A DNA stretch of 64,000 nucleotides, from assembly GCF_017571525.1 (NCBI RefSeq), contig NZ_JAGETY010000002.1:401865-465864 (forward strand). The letters are read 5' to 3'. Below the pieces are notes generated by a model that saw only the letters and a list, made by a program, of their open reading frames with translations, ran no database searches and had not been told where the DNA came from. The DNA is from Hymenobacter sp. BT559. GTDB taxonomy: Bacteria > Bacteroidota > Bacteroidia > Cytophagales > Hymenobacteraceae. Positions 34,083 through 43,520 of this stretch are shown here, piece by piece (within the stretch, counting starts at the first letter, position 1; each line of letters opens with the position of its first letter). A program made the position numbers and the translations under genes.

Positions 34083-36722
34083 ATGAAGATTATAGACCTC
34101 CGCACTATGCGCGGGCCGAGCTACTGGTCGGTAAAGCACTACCGCCTGATTGTATCTAAAGTTGATTTACAGGAGTTTGCTGGCGAGTGGAGCAATACCA
34201 TTGAGGGCTTTGCCGAGCGCCTCACCGAGTTGCTGCCCGGCATAGGGCAGCCCCACGAGCAAGGCCGCCCTTCGAGCAAGCAGCTTGCCAAGCACCCACC
34301 CCTGACGCAGGAGCAGCTGGCCGATGGCGAGCCGCTAGGGCACGTTATTCAGCACGTGGCGCTGGAACTGCAGCGCCAGGCTGGTATGCCGGTATTCTGG
34401 GGCAAGAGCTACCCGGCCCGCGAAGATGGCGTTGAATACGTGGTGTTTGCTTATCAGGAAGAGCGCGCCGGGCGCTACGCAGCCGAGGCTGCCGTAGACT
34501 TGGTGGAAGCGCTTTGCAAAGGCGAGAGCTTCAGCCTCAAGCCCGTTATCGACGAGCTGCACGACATTCGGGAAGAGGAGTTTTTCGGGCCTAGCACCTG
34601 GAGCATCGTGGCCGAGGCGGCCTCGCGCAATATTCCCTACATTCAGCTGAAAAACAGCTCGATAATCCAGCTAGGGTACGGCGTGAATCAGCGCCGCATC
34701 TGGGCTACTACTACCAACCTCACCTCGCACGCGGGCGTGGAAGTGGCTGGCAATAAGAACCGCACCAAGGCCATGCTGGCCGATGGTGGCGTACCGGTGC
34801 CACGCGGCACCACTGTGTATTCGGAAGACGGCCTGCGCGATGCCATTGAGGAACTAGGCTTCCCCATCGTTACCAAGCCGCTCGACGGCAACCACGGCAA
34901 GGGCGCCACCATCCGCATTATGAGCTGGGAAGATGCTGTGGAGGGCCTCAAGGCCGCCAAAGAGTATTCGCGGGCCGTGATTGTGGAGCAGTACGTGGAG
35001 GGCGACGACCACCGCCTGCTGGTAGTAAATGGCAAGCTCATTGCGGCCGCCAAGCGCACCCCCGCCGCCGTGAAAGGCGACGGTGAGCACACCATTCAGC
35101 AGTTGATTGACGAAGTAAACAAGGACCCGCGCCGCGGCGTGGGCCACGAGAAAGTGCTTACGTCCATCAAGGCCGACCAGCACACGCTCGACATCCTGAA
35201 GAGCCGCGACCTGACCCTGGACTCAGTGCTGCCGGCTGGTGAAACGCTGTATCTCAAAAGCACGGCCAACATCAGCACCGGCGGCACAGCGACCGATGTC
35301 ACCGACCTCATTCACCCCTACAACCTGCTGCTGGCCGAGCGCGTGGCGGGCATCGTGGGTCTCGATATCTGCGGCATCGACCTACTAACCAGCGACATTG
35401 CCATTCCGCTGAATGAAACGCGCGGCGCGGTGATTGAGGTAAATGCGGCGCCCGGCTTCCGGATGCACATTGCGCCTACCGACGGCTTGCCGCGCAACGT
35501 GGCCGCGCCGGTTATCGATATGCTGTTTCCGCCCGGCTCCACGGCGCGCATTCCCATCATCGCCATCACGGGCACCAACGGCAAAACCACGACCACGCGC
35601 CTTATCGCGCACCTGGTGGCTAGCATTGGTTACAAGGTAGGCTTCACGACTACCGATGGTATTTATATTCAAGGCGTTCAGCTGCAAAAGGGCGACTGCA
35701 CCGGCGGCCAGAGCGCCGAGTTTGTGCTGCGTGACCCTACCGTGAACTACGCGGTGCTTGAAACCGCGCGCGGCGGCATGCTGCGCTCGGGGCTAGGCTT
35801 CCATACCTGCGACATTGCGGTGGTAACCAACGTGGCGGCCGACCACCTCGGCATGCGCGACATCTATACCGTGGAAGAAATGGCGGCGGTGAAGGGCGTA
35901 GTGCCCCGCACGGTGCGTAAAAACGGCTGGGCCGTGCTCAACGCCGACGACGACCTGGTATACGAGATGGGCCGCACCGTAGACTGCCGCGTCGCCTATT
36001 TCTCCATGAATGAGCATAATCCGCGCATTCAGGAGCATGTGGAGGCCGGCGGCGTGGCGGCCGTGTATGAGGAGGGCTACATCACGATTTACAAAAACTC
36101 GTACAAGCTGCGCATCGACCGGGCGGCTGAGTTTCCGGTCACGTTTGGCGGCCGGGCCACCTTCAACATCGAAAACTCGCTGGCGGCGGCCCTAGCCGGC
36201 TACCTAGCGGGCTTCGACAAAGACGCCATCAAAACGGCGTTGCGCACCTTCGTGCCCTCGGCAACCAAAACGCCGGGCCGCATGAACATCTACAAGTTCC
36301 CACGCTTTGAGGTGGTAGTGGACTACGCCCATAACACGGCGGGTATCAGCAAGTTTGCTGATTTTATGAACGCTACGCCGGCCACCCGCAAAATCGGGGT
36401 GGTATCGGGCCTGGGCGACCGCCGCGACGAAGACACGCTGAGCTTTGCGCGCATTGCGGGTCGCATTTTCGACGAGGTTATCCTGCGTCAGGACCGTGAT
36501 TTGCGTGGCAAGTCGGCCGAGTTTCTGCGCGAGATTATGACGCGCGGCCTGCAGCTGGATAAGCCTGAGCTGCCCATCACCTACATCGAAAACGAGATGG
36601 ATGCCATCGACCACGTGCTGGCTACCGCACCCGACGGCGCGGTAGTAGTGCTGCTGACCGAGAATATCAGCGGCACACTCAAAAAGCTCGATGAGTTTGA
36701 GGCTAGTCTGAAAGGCGTTTAA
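34083..36722 (+). CDS. cphA: Cyanophycin synthetase
   Basis: CphA (879 aa) polymerises Asp and Arg into cyanophycin, a nitrogen reserve, using ATP. N-terminal domain with GPSYWSVKHYRLIV; ATP-grasp domain with TKPLDGNHGKGATIRI and EVNAAPGFRMHI (about residues 220-480); Mur-ligase-like domain with P-loop GTNGKTTTTR near residue 500, ETARGGMLRSGLGF, and C-terminal VDYAHNTAGI and GDRRDEDT. Length and domain order match CphA1 enzymes. No cyanophycinase gene is present nearby; the next gene is a DUF885 peptidase behind a family A repeat. Promoter signals are weak (TATCCTTG at 34065-34072). Confidence 0.95.
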   Translation: MKIIDLRTMRGPSYWSVKHYRLIVSKVDLQEFAGEWSNTIEGFAERLTELLPGIGQPHEQGRPSSKQLAKHPPLTQEQLADGEPLGHVIQHVALELQRQAGMPVFWGKSYPAREDGVEYVVFAYQEERAGRYAAEAAVDLVEALCKGESFSLKPVIDELHDIREEEFFGPSTWSIVAEAASRNIPYIQLKNSSIIQLGYGVNQRRIWATTTNLTSHAGVEVAGNKNRTKAMLADGGVPVPRGTTVYSEDGLRDAIEELGFPIVTKPLDGNHGKGATIRIMSWEDAVEGLKAAKEYSRAVIVEQYVEGDDHRLLVVNGKLIAAAKRTPAAVKGDGEHTIQQLIDEVNKDPRRGVGHEKVLTSIKADQHTLDILKSRDLTLDSVLPAGETLYLKSTANISTGGTATDVTDLIHPYNLLLAERVAGIVGLDICGIDLLTSDIAIPLNETRGAVIEVNAAPGFRMHIAPTDGLPRNVAAPVIDMLFPPGSTARIPIIAITGTNGKTTTTRLIAHLVASIGYKVGFTTTDGIYIQGVQLQKGDCTGGQSAEFVLRDPTVNYAVLETARGGMLRSGLGFHTCDIAVVTNVAADHLGMRDIYTVEEMAAVKGVVPRTVRKNGWAVLNADDDLVYEMGRTVDCRVAYFSMNEHNPRIQEHVEAGGVAAVYEEGYITIYKNSYKLRIDRAAEFPVTFGGRATFNIENSLAAALAGYLAGFDKDAIKTALRTFVPSATKTPGRMNIYKFPRFEVVVDYAHNTAGISKFADFMNATPATRKIGVVSGLGDRRDEDTLSFARIAGRIFDEVILRQDRDLRGKSAEFLREIMTRGLQLDKPELPITYIENEMDAIDHVLATAPDGAVVVLLTENISGTLKKLDEFEASLKGV

Positions 36723-36743
36723 TTTCTTACTCGATAATCCCTT

Positions 36744-36839
36744 ACGTTTGTCATGCTGAGTTTACGAAGCATCTTATTACCGAAGAACAACTTGGTTCTG
36801 GCGTGATAGAATGCTTCGTAAACTCAGCATGACAAACGT
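36744..36839. repeat. Family A inverted repeat, copy 4 (divergent)
   Basis: Perfect 29-base arms at 36744-36772 and 36811-36839. The core reads GTCATGCTGAGTTTACGAAG, with every change matched in the other arm. Partial further pairing occurs in the centre (AGAAC / GTTCT). Confidence 0.88.
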
Positions 36840-36891
36840 TTTTTGTGCGTTTTCACTAAATCCTCTCCCCCACTACCCCACCCTTTTTCTG

Positions 36892-38706
36892 ATGAAATAC
36901 CTCGCGCACGCGGCCCTAGCGGCTGCGGCTTTGTGGCTGGCGGGCTGCCAGTCGTCTACTTCTTCCGACCAGAATGGCCAGGGTACCACGGCCAGTGCCA
37001 GCGGCGACAAGGGCCTGAACGCCATGTTTGACAGCTACTGGGAGAAGAACTCGCGGCTGTTTCCGCTCGATGCCACGGCTTATGGCGACAACCGCTACAA
37101 CAACCAGCTGCCCAACAATCAGACCCGTGCTTTCCGCGACACGCTGCGCAATTTTTACCAGGGCTACCTCACGCGGCTGGAGAAGTTTGACCGCGAGAAG
37201 CTCGATGCGAATGATAAAATCAGCTACGACATCTTTCAGTATGAGATGAACCACGGGCTGGCCGCGCTCAAGCTGAACACCTGGATGATGCCGGCCAACC
37301 AGTTTTATGGCCTGCCCATCACGCTAGGGCAGTACGGCTCGGGGCAGGGCATTCAGCCCTTCAAGACCGTGAAGGACTACGACAACTGGCTGGGCCGGGT
37401 GCACGGCTTCACGGCCTGGACCGACTCGGCCATTGCCAACTTTCGGGCGGGTATGAAGGCCGGCGTGGTGCTGCCCCGGGCCCTAGTGGTGCGCATGGTG
37501 CCGCAGCTCACGGCCAAGGACATTGTGGTAACCGACCCTACTAAGAGCCTGTACTACGGCCCGATAGCAAATTTCCCGAAGAATTTTTCGGATGCTGATA
37601 AGACGCGCCTGACTAACGCCTACAAGCAGGCTATTCTCACCGAATTGGTGCCCGCCTATAAAAAGCTCGGCACGTTTATGCAGACCGAATACCTGCCCAA
37701 GGCCCGCGCCACGAGCGGCATCGACGCGGTGAACGGCGGCAAGGATATCTACGCCTACGACGTGAAGTATGAGACGACGACCGACAAAACGCCGGCCGAA
37801 ATCTACCAGATTGGCATGGCCGAGGTGGCCCGCATCCGGGCGCAGATGGAGAAAATCAAGGCCGAAGTGGGCTTCAAGGGTGACCTGCCGGCCTTCTTCA
37901 AATACCTGAACAACGACCCCAAGTTTCGTCCTTTCAAGACACCGCAGCAGGTGCTGGCGGCCTTCGAGGACATTCACCAGCGGATGCTGCCCAACCTGAA
38001 AACGATGTTTGGGCGCACGCCTAAGACGCCGTTTGAGATTCGCGAAACCGAGAAATTCCGCGAGGCCTCGGCCTCGGCCGAGTACAACCAGGGCTCGCCG
38101 GACGGCTCGCGGCCGGGCATTTTCTACGTACCGATTCCCGACGCCACCAAGTTTGCCACCACATCGGGCATGGAATCGCTGTTTTTGCACGAAGCCATTC
38201 CGGGCCACCACTACCAGATTTCGCTGCAGCAGGAGAATACCAGCCTGCCCAAGTTCCGGCGCTTTGGCGGCCAGAACGCCTACGTGGAGGGCTGGGCGCT
38301 GTATTGCGAAAGCCTGGGCCCCGAGCTAGGGCTCTTCAAAGACCCCTACCAGCGCATGGGTGCCCTCGGCGACGAAATGCTGCGCGCCGTGCGCCTGGTG
38401 GTCGATACCGGCCTGCACTCGCGCCAGCTCAGCCGCGAAGAAGCCATTGCGTATCTACTTAATAACCTGAGCACTACTCCTGATGAAGCTACCTCGGCCA
38501 TCGAGCGCTACATGGCCATTCCAGGCCAAGCGCTCGGGTACAAAATCGGGCAACTCAAGATTCGGGAGCTGCGCGCCAAGTACGAGAAGCAGCTCGGCAG
38601 CAAGTTTAAGCTCAGCGACTTCCACGATGCGCTGCTGCAAGATGGCTCAATGCCGCTAGCCGTGCTCGAAAAGAAAATGGACGCCTGGGCGGCTGGCGTG
38701 AAGTAA
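36892..38706 (+). CDS. DUF885 family lipoprotein (probable metallopeptidase)
   Basis: A 604-aa exported protein (ATG 36892). Lipobox LWLAGC at about residues 14-19. DUF885 proteins resemble gluzincin peptidases: here HEAIPGHH at 433-440 provides the zinc histidines, followed by YVEGWALYCESLGPELGL, the usual downstream Glu region. LFPLDATAYGDNRYNNQLPN near the N-terminus and the LLNNLSTTPDEA tail are also typical. The frame begins 27 codons earlier, inside the upstream repeat, and was rejected as start. Probably degrades peptides in the periplasm or at the surface; substrate unknown. Confidence 0.9.
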   Translation: MKYLAHAALAAAALWLAGCQSSTSSDQNGQGTTASASGDKGLNAMFDSYWEKNSRLFPLDATAYGDNRYNNQLPNNQTRAFRDTLRNFYQGYLTRLEKFDREKLDANDKISYDIFQYEMNHGLAALKLNTWMMPANQFYGLPITLGQYGSGQGIQPFKTVKDYDNWLGRVHGFTAWTDSAIANFRAGMKAGVVLPRALVVRMVPQLTAKDIVVTDPTKSLYYGPIANFPKNFSDADKTRLTNAYKQAILTELVPAYKKLGTFMQTEYLPKARATSGIDAVNGGKDIYAYDVKYETTTDKTPAEIYQIGMAEVARIRAQMEKIKAEVGFKGDLPAFFKYLNNDPKFRPFKTPQQVLAAFEDIHQRMLPNLKTMFGRTPKTPFEIRETEKFREASASAEYNQGSPDGSRPGIFYVPIPDATKFATTSGMESLFLHEAIPGHHYQISLQQENTSLPKFRRFGGQNAYVEGWALYCESLGPELGLFKDPYQRMGALGDEMLRAVRLVVDTGLHSRQLSREEAIAYLLNNLSTTPDEATSAIERYMAIPGQALGYKIGQLKIRELRAKYEKQLGSKFKLSDFHDALLQDGSMPLAVLEKKMDAWAAGVK

Positions 38707-38746
38707 GATACCTAACCCCAGCTGCTACTACAATCGCTTCCCTTTA

Positions 38747-38856
38747 CGTCTGTCCTTGCGCGCCTGCGAAACAAGCGCCCCTGAACGACCCTAGCTGAAC
38801 AACTGGCGCGGGTTTCGTGCAGATGCGATTGCTTCGCAAGCGCGCAAGGACAGACG
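38747..38856. repeat. Family C inverted repeat
   Basis: 24-base arms CGTCTGTCCTTGCGCGC-type at 38747-38770 and 38833-38856 with one mismatch, around a 62-base centre. Only copy seen here. A small imperfect hairpin (CTGAAGCCG / CGGCTTTCAG) follows near 38870-38900. Confidence 0.8.
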
Positions 38857-38938
38857 CTTTTGTTTGTGCGCTGAAGCCGACTGGTCGGACGGCTTTCAGC
38901 CGTTTGACCGATTACTGACTGGGCCAGTTGCCGTTTTT

Positions 38939-39025
38939 CTAGTTTCTAACCACGCGTAGGGCCTGGCTGCACCGCGCGCCGCGTATTTGCACCAGGTATG
39001 AGCCCCCGCTGAGCAGGTAGAGCAG
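38939..39025 (-). pseudogene. Remnant of a T9SS C-terminal sorting domain
   Basis: On the minus strand an open stretch between two stops reads LLYLLSGGSYLVQIRG, then ARCSQALRVVRN and a stop. This is the shape of the last strands of a type A T9SS sorting domain (G-x-Y-L-V ... R-V-V, then end). Nothing upstream encodes the rest of a cargo protein, so it looks like the tail of a deleted gene. The rest of the 38707-39080 gap holds only the family C repeat. Confidence 0.45.
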
Positions 39026-39080
39026 CTAAGTAGCTCTTTCTCTGCATCTGTTCCGCTTACCGAATGTTCAGCCCCTCTCC

Positions 39081-40022
39081 CTAGCGGATACCGCGTACGC
39101 GCATCGGCACCGTATACACGGCCTCCGAAGCGGTGATAAACAAGGTCCTCAACTCCTTGCCGCCAAAGCAGAGGTTGGCCGTCCAGGCGGCGGGCACGTC
39201 GAGGTGAGCCAGGCGCTCGCCGGCGGGGCTATAGATGGTAACGCCCTGGCCGGTGAGGTACACGTTGCCCTGCTCGTCGAGGGTCATGCCGTCGGAGCCC
39301 TGCGCCACAAAAAGCTGCTTATCCAGCAGCTCACCCTTGGCCCCGAGGCGGTAGCGGTAGGTTTTGCCCGCGCCGATGTCGGCCACGTACAGCAGCTTGC
39401 CATCGGGCGAGCCGATGAGGCCGTTGGGTTTTTTCAGGCTGGTTTCGACGGCCACCGGCTGCTTGGCGCCGGGCGCCAGGTAGTACACATACTCGGCAAT
39501 GGGCGCCGGGCGCGCGGCGGGCCAGTAGTCGCGCTTGTAGTAGGGGTCGGTGAAGAATATTCCCCCTAGCGGGCTCACCCACAAGTCATTTGGCCCGTTT
39601 AGCTGCTGTCCGTTCACTTTATCGAGCAGCACCTTGGTTTTGCCGTCGGGGCTGATAGACCACAGCTGGCCCTGCGCATCGGCGCAGGCCAGCAGGTTGC
39701 CTTTTTTGTCGAAATACAGCCCGTTGGCCCGGCCGCTAGGGCTCAGAAAAACGCTTAGCTTGCCGGCCACGTCATACTTCCAGATTTTATCGTTGGGCTG
39801 GTCGGTAAAAAAGATATTGCCCTGCCGGTCCACGGCCGGCCCCTCGGTGAAGGCAAACTGCCTGGCCACGAGCTGCGGCGTGGGCGAGCCAGCAAACAGC
39901 GCCTGCCCCGCCACTGAAAGCGGCGCAACGGCCGAAGCAGGCGGCGTGCTTTGGGCCTGAGCATGAGGGGCTAACAAGGTGGTGGCCGCGCCCACGGCGA
40001 CGACGAAAAGAAGTACTTTCAT
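39081..40022 (-). CDS. SMP-30/gluconolactonase family protein
   Basis: Secreted six-bladed beta-propeller (313 aa from ATG 40022) of the SMP-30/gluconolaconase/LRE type, with a signal peptide ending ATTLLAPHAQAQ. Metal and active-site positions appear as FTEGPAVDRQGNIFFTD (Glu), NGPNDLWVSP (Asn-Asp) and the later LYVADIG and GSDGMTLDEQGN (Asp). Members hydrolyse lactones such as gluconolactone or organophosphates. The longer frame upstream lacks a plausible start for a signal peptide. Isolated transcription unit, divergent from a DoxX gene. Confidence 0.9.
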   Translation of the reverse strand: MKVLLFVVAVGAATTLLAPHAQAQSTPPASAVAPLSVAGQALFAGSPTPQLVARQFAFTEGPAVDRQGNIFFTDQPNDKIWKYDVAGKLSVFLSPSGRANGLYFDKKGNLLACADAQGQLWSISPDGKTKVLLDKVNGQQLNGPNDLWVSPLGGIFFTDPYYKRDYWPAARPAPIAEYVYYLAPGAKQPVAVETSLKKPNGLIGSPDGKLLYVADIGAGKTYRYRLGAKGELLDKQLFVAQGSDGMTLDEQGNVYLTGQGVTIYSPAGERLAHLDVPAAWTANLCFGGKELRTLFITASEAVYTVPMRVRGIR

Positions 40023-40165
40023 AAAGCAGCGTAAAGGGATTGCGGACGCCATGCGGGCCCCAGCTGCCACACAGACGCAGCTCGGGCCCTCCCCGTTGGC
40101 TGGCTAGCCCCAGCAGGTGGCCCGCTACGTAGCCAGCCACCCGGTTTTGCCGTTATAGCCAGCCT

Positions 40166-40579
40166 ATGAAACTTACTAACTTCGAGCTGGCCTTTCTGCT
40201 GGGCCGCCTGCTGCTAGGGCTCAATTTTTTGCTGCACGGCCTGGTGCGGATACCAAAGCTGACGGTATTTCGGGCGGGCATCGTCAAGGAGTTTGCAGCG
40301 GCCCCGCTACCGCCCGGCCTCGTGAGCGCCTACGCCACCGCCCTGCCTTTTGTAGAAGGCGGCATAGGGTTGCTGCTGGTGCTGGGCCTATTTACCCGGC
40401 CGGCGCTGGTGGCCGCCATGCTAGTCATTATGAGCCTGCTAGTTGGTAGCAGCCTGCTCGAAAAATGGAACCTCGTGGGCGACCAGATGCTGTACGGGCT
40501 CTTCATTATCACGCTGGTGCTGCACCTGCAGCGCAACCGCCTGTGCCTCGACCCACTGTCGGCGCCAGGACCGGGCTAG
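40166..40579 (+). CDS. DoxX family membrane protein
   Basis: A 137-aa, four-helix membrane protein of the DoxX/DoxD-like family. RLLLGLNFLLHGLVRIPKL at the N-terminus has the family pattern Gly-x-x-F-x-x-H-G; ALPFVEGGIGLLLVLGLFTRPA is the conserved second half. DoxX proteins are linked to quinone- or redox-related membrane complexes, but this subfamily is uncharacterised. It overlaps none of its neighbours and is followed 67 bases later by a peptide transporter. Confidence 0.85.
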   Translation: MKLTNFELAFLLGRLLLGLNFLLHGLVRIPKLTVFRAGIVKEFAAAPLPPGLVSAYATALPFVEGGIGLLLVLGLFTRPALVAAMLVIMSLLVGSSLLEKWNLVGDQMLYGLFIITLVLHLQRNRLCLDPLSAPGPG

Positions 40580-40646
40580 CCAGCAGCGGCCAGCTAGGAA
40601 ATGCGGCGCGGCACGCCCACCTTGCGGCGCTGTCTTCGCTCGTCGT

Positions 40647-42017
40647 ATGCCCACTCCTCCCCCGGCTAGCCGCTTTCCGCGCGCCGTCCCGTTTATCATT
40701 GGCAACGAGGTAGCGGAGCGCTTCAGCTACTATGGTATGCGGGCCATTCTGCCCACGTTTCTGGTGGCGCAGTTTTTCAACCCTAGCCACAGTGCGGCGC
40801 TCACGGCCGCGGCCGAGGCGCGGGCCAATGACTTCGTGCACTCCTTTGCCGCGCTGGGCTACGCGCTGCCCGTGGTGGGCGCCTTGCTGGCCGACTGGGT
40901 GCTGGGCAAATACCGCGTTATTCTTTATCTATCAATTTTTTATTGCCTGGGGCATGCCCTGCTAGCCTTGTACACCGACGACCTGGCGGGCTTTCGGGCG
41001 GGGCTGCTGGTCATTGCCATCGGCATGGGCGGTATCAAGTCGAGCGTGACGGCCAACCTCGGCGACCAGTTCGACCAAGCCAATGCCCACCTGCTGCCTA
41101 AGGCCTACGGCTGGTTTCAGCTCGCCATCGATGCAGGAGCGGCGGTGTCTACGGCGCTCATCCCCGAGCTTTATGCCTACGCGGGCGCGGCCTGGGCCTT
41201 TGGCGTGCCGGGCCTGCTGATGGGCGCGGCGGCCTTCACCTTCTGGCTGGGGCGGCGGCACTACGTGCGGGTGCCGCCCACGGGCCTGCTGGCCGGCCTG
41301 CGCCACACGCTAGGCCCCGGCGAGAGCCGCGCCGCGCTGCGGCGGGTCGGGGCTATTTTTCTGTTTATCCCAGTGCTGTGGGCGCTCTACAACCAGAGTG
41401 AGTCGGAGTGGGTGCTGCAAGCCGCCCACCTCGACCGCCACCTGTGGCCCGGCGGCTACGCCCCGCTACCGGAGCAACTTCAGATACTCGGCATTGTGTT
41501 CGGCATCGGGCTCAACCCGCTACTCACCTACCACATTTATCCGGCGCTGGCCCGGCGCGGCATTCAGGCCACACCGCTGCGGCGCATGGGCGTGGGCATG
41601 GTGCTGGTGGCGCTGGCCATGTGCCTCATCGCGGGGGTGCAGCACGGGCTCGACGCGGGCGGCCACCCCTCGGTGTGGTGGCAGGTGCTGGCCTATTTTG
41701 TAGTGGCCGGCGGCACGCTCATGGTAGCCGTAACCGGCTTAGAATATGCCTACACCCACGCGCCGCCAGCCCTCAAAAGCCTGACTACTTCGCTATGGCT
41801 GCTCACCATTGCGGGCGGCAATTATTTTTTGGCACTCATGAATGCCAGCATTGCGCGGGGTGGCTTTTTTGCCCGGTTTCAGGGGGCTAGCTACTACTGG
41901 TTTTTTGTGGGGCTAATGGCCGTCAACTTCTTTTTATTTGCCCTGGTGGCAGCGCGACTGCCCCAAAAAACGTATGTGGGCGCGGTCCCCTTGCCCCTGG
42001 AGCCGCTGGCCGAATAA
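40647..42017 (+). CDS. POT/PTR family peptide transporter
   Basis: Proton-coupled oligopeptide transporter (456 aa from ATG 40647) of the MFS POT family. It carries the signature GNEVAERFSYYGMRAIL, containing the ExxERFxYY motif that couples protons to peptide binding, and about 12-14 membrane segments. WFQLAIDAGAAVS is the second POT region. The frame is open for 68 codons upstream, overlapping the DoxX gene, but those codons have no family similarity. Imports di-/tripeptides, probably. Confidence 0.9.
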   Translation: MPTPPPASRFPRAVPFIIGNEVAERFSYYGMRAILPTFLVAQFFNPSHSAALTAAAEARANDFVHSFAALGYALPVVGALLADWVLGKYRVILYLSIFYCLGHALLALYTDDLAGFRAGLLVIAIGMGGIKSSVTANLGDQFDQANAHLLPKAYGWFQLAIDAGAAVSTALIPELYAYAGAAWAFGVPGLLMGAAAFTFWLGRRHYVRVPPTGLLAGLRHTLGPGESRAALRRVGAIFLFIPVLWALYNQSESEWVLQAAHLDRHLWPGGYAPLPEQLQILGIVFGIGLNPLLTYHIYPALARRGIQATPLRRMGVGMVLVALAMCLIAGVQHGLDAGGHPSVWWQVLAYFVVAGGTLMVAVTGLEYAYTHAPPALKSLTTSLWLLTIAGGNYFLALMNASIARGGFFARFQGASYYWFFVGLMAVNFFLFALVAARLPQKTYVGAVPLPLEPLAE

Positions 42018-42053
42018 GGCTGCGCTCCTTGCCAGCCGCTAGCCCTTATTGCT

Positions 42054-42818
42054 ATGTCTGCCCGCCCCTACATTCTTGCCGAAACTACCTGGCAGGCCGT
42101 CAAAGACGCTGCCTTCGAAGTGGTAATCCTGCCCTGGGGTGCCACCGAAGCGCACAATTACCACCTACCATACGGCACCGACAACTACCAGTGCGATTAC
42201 CTAGCGGCCGAGGCGGCGCGGCTAGCCTGGGAACAGGGCGCCAAGGTGGTTGTGCTGCCTACTATTCCCTTTGGGGTAAATACCGGCCAGCTCGACATTA
42301 CGCTCGATATGAACCTGAACCCAAGCACGCAGCTGGCCATCTTGCGCGATATTGTGCAAGTGCTGGCGCGCCAGGGCATCCCGAAGCTGGTGGTGCTGAA
42401 TGGCCACGGCGGCAACGACTTCCGCCAGATGCTGCGCGAGCTGCAAGCCGCGTTTCCGGAGGTATTCCTCAGCACGGCCACCCTCTTTCGCATTGTAGAC
42501 CGCAGCCGGTTTTTTGAGGCGCCCGGCGACCACGCCGACGAGATGGAAACGAGCATGATGCTGCACATTGCCCCCGACCTGGTGCGCCCGCTGGCCGAAG
42601 CCGGCACCGGGGCTAGCAAGCAGTTTCGTATTCGGGCGCTGCGCGAGTGGGCCTGGGCGCAGCGCGAATGGAGCCAGGTGAGCGCCGACACGGGCGTGGG
42701 CAACCCGGCCGCCGCTACGGCCGCCAAGGGTGCCGCCTTTCTGGCGGCCGCGGCCCAAGAGCTCAGTCAGTTTTTGGTCGAGCTAGCTGCCGCCGACCCA
42801 CACGATTTATACGAATAA
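42054..42818 (+). CDS. Creatininase family amidohydrolase
   Basis: A 254-aa enzyme of the creatininase/FapH-type family, binuclear metal amidohydrolases. Metal ligands are in LPWGATEAHNYHLPYGTDN (Glu, His, Asp), VLNGHGGND (His) and GDHADEMETSMML (Glu). Relatives act on creatinine, formamidopyrimidines or mycofactocin precursors. No linked pathway genes identify its substrate. It starts 36 bases after the peptide transporter and precedes a flavin reductase, so an operon is possible. Confidence 0.9.
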   Translation: MSARPYILAETTWQAVKDAAFEVVILPWGATEAHNYHLPYGTDNYQCDYLAAEAARLAWEQGAKVVVLPTIPFGVNTGQLDITLDMNLNPSTQLAILRDIVQVLARQGIPKLVVLNGHGGNDFRQMLRELQAAFPEVFLSTATLFRIVDRSRFFEAPGDHADEMETSMMLHIAPDLVRPLAEAGTGASKQFRIRALREWAWAQREWSQVSADTGVGNPAAATAAKGAAFLAAAAQELSQFLVELAAADPHDLYE

Positions 42819-42890
42819 AGCCGCGGCAGGAAGTTCGCGCTACAGCTTCTACCTGCCGGCTAGCCTCGCCTCAGCCCTATCTCCTACCCC

Positions 42891-43520
42891 ATGCAGCACA
42901 TCACCGCCGCCGACATCACGGCTTTTGACAAGATTTACCGCCTCAATTTTGTGAATGGCCTGCCGGGCTTCAAGCCGGCCAACCTGGTGGGCACGGCCGC
43001 GCCCGATGGGCAGACCAACCTCGCCATTTTCAGCTCGGTGCTGCACCTGGGCTCCGACCCGGCCGTGCTGGGTATGGTGACGCGGCCTACCACGGTGCCG
43101 CGCCACACCTACCAGAATATCAAGGATAACGGGGGCTGCTACACCCTCAACCACGTGCCTCTGAATCTGACGGCGCAAGCCCACTACACCTCGGCCAATT
43201 TTGAGGACGAGTCGGAGTTTGAAGCCTGCGGCTTCACGGCCGATATGCGCGATGGTTTTCCGGCGCCTTACGTGGCCCAGAGTCCGCTCAGCATCGGGCT
43301 GCGGCTAAAGGAAGAGCATTCCATCTTCAACGGCACCTTGCTGCTGGTGGGCACCGTCGAGCACGTGTATTTGCGGCCCGAGGCCCTGCGCCCCGACGGC
43401 ACCCTCGACCTGGTAGCCCTGGGCGAAGTCGCCATTTCGGGCCTCGATGGCTACCACGCGGTGCAGCCCCCGGTGCGCTACGGCTACGCCCGGCCAGGGC
43501 AGTTTCCGCGGGCGCTTTAG
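42891..43520 (+). CDS. Flavin reductase-like FMN-binding protein
   Basis: A 209-aa split-barrel FMN-binding protein of the flavin reductase-like family. Conserved: LVGTAAPDGQTNLAIFSSVLHLG, the FMN-phosphate region MVTRPTTVPRHTYQNIKDNG and TLNHVPL. Probably reduces flavin or a small oxidised substrate with NAD(P)H; some relatives act as oxidoreductases without free flavin release. Its stop codon overlaps the stop of the convergent MBL gene by 4 bases (TTAG at 43517-43520). Confidence 0.85.
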   Translation: MQHITAADITAFDKIYRLNFVNGLPGFKPANLVGTAAPDGQTNLAIFSSVLHLGSDPAVLGMVTRPTTVPRHTYQNIKDNGGCYTLNHVPLNLTAQAHYTSANFEDESEFEACGFTADMRDGFPAPYVAQSPLSIGLRLKEEHSIFNGTLLLVGTVEHVYLRPEALRPDGTLDLVALGEVAISGLDGYHAVQPPVRYGYARPGQFPRAL

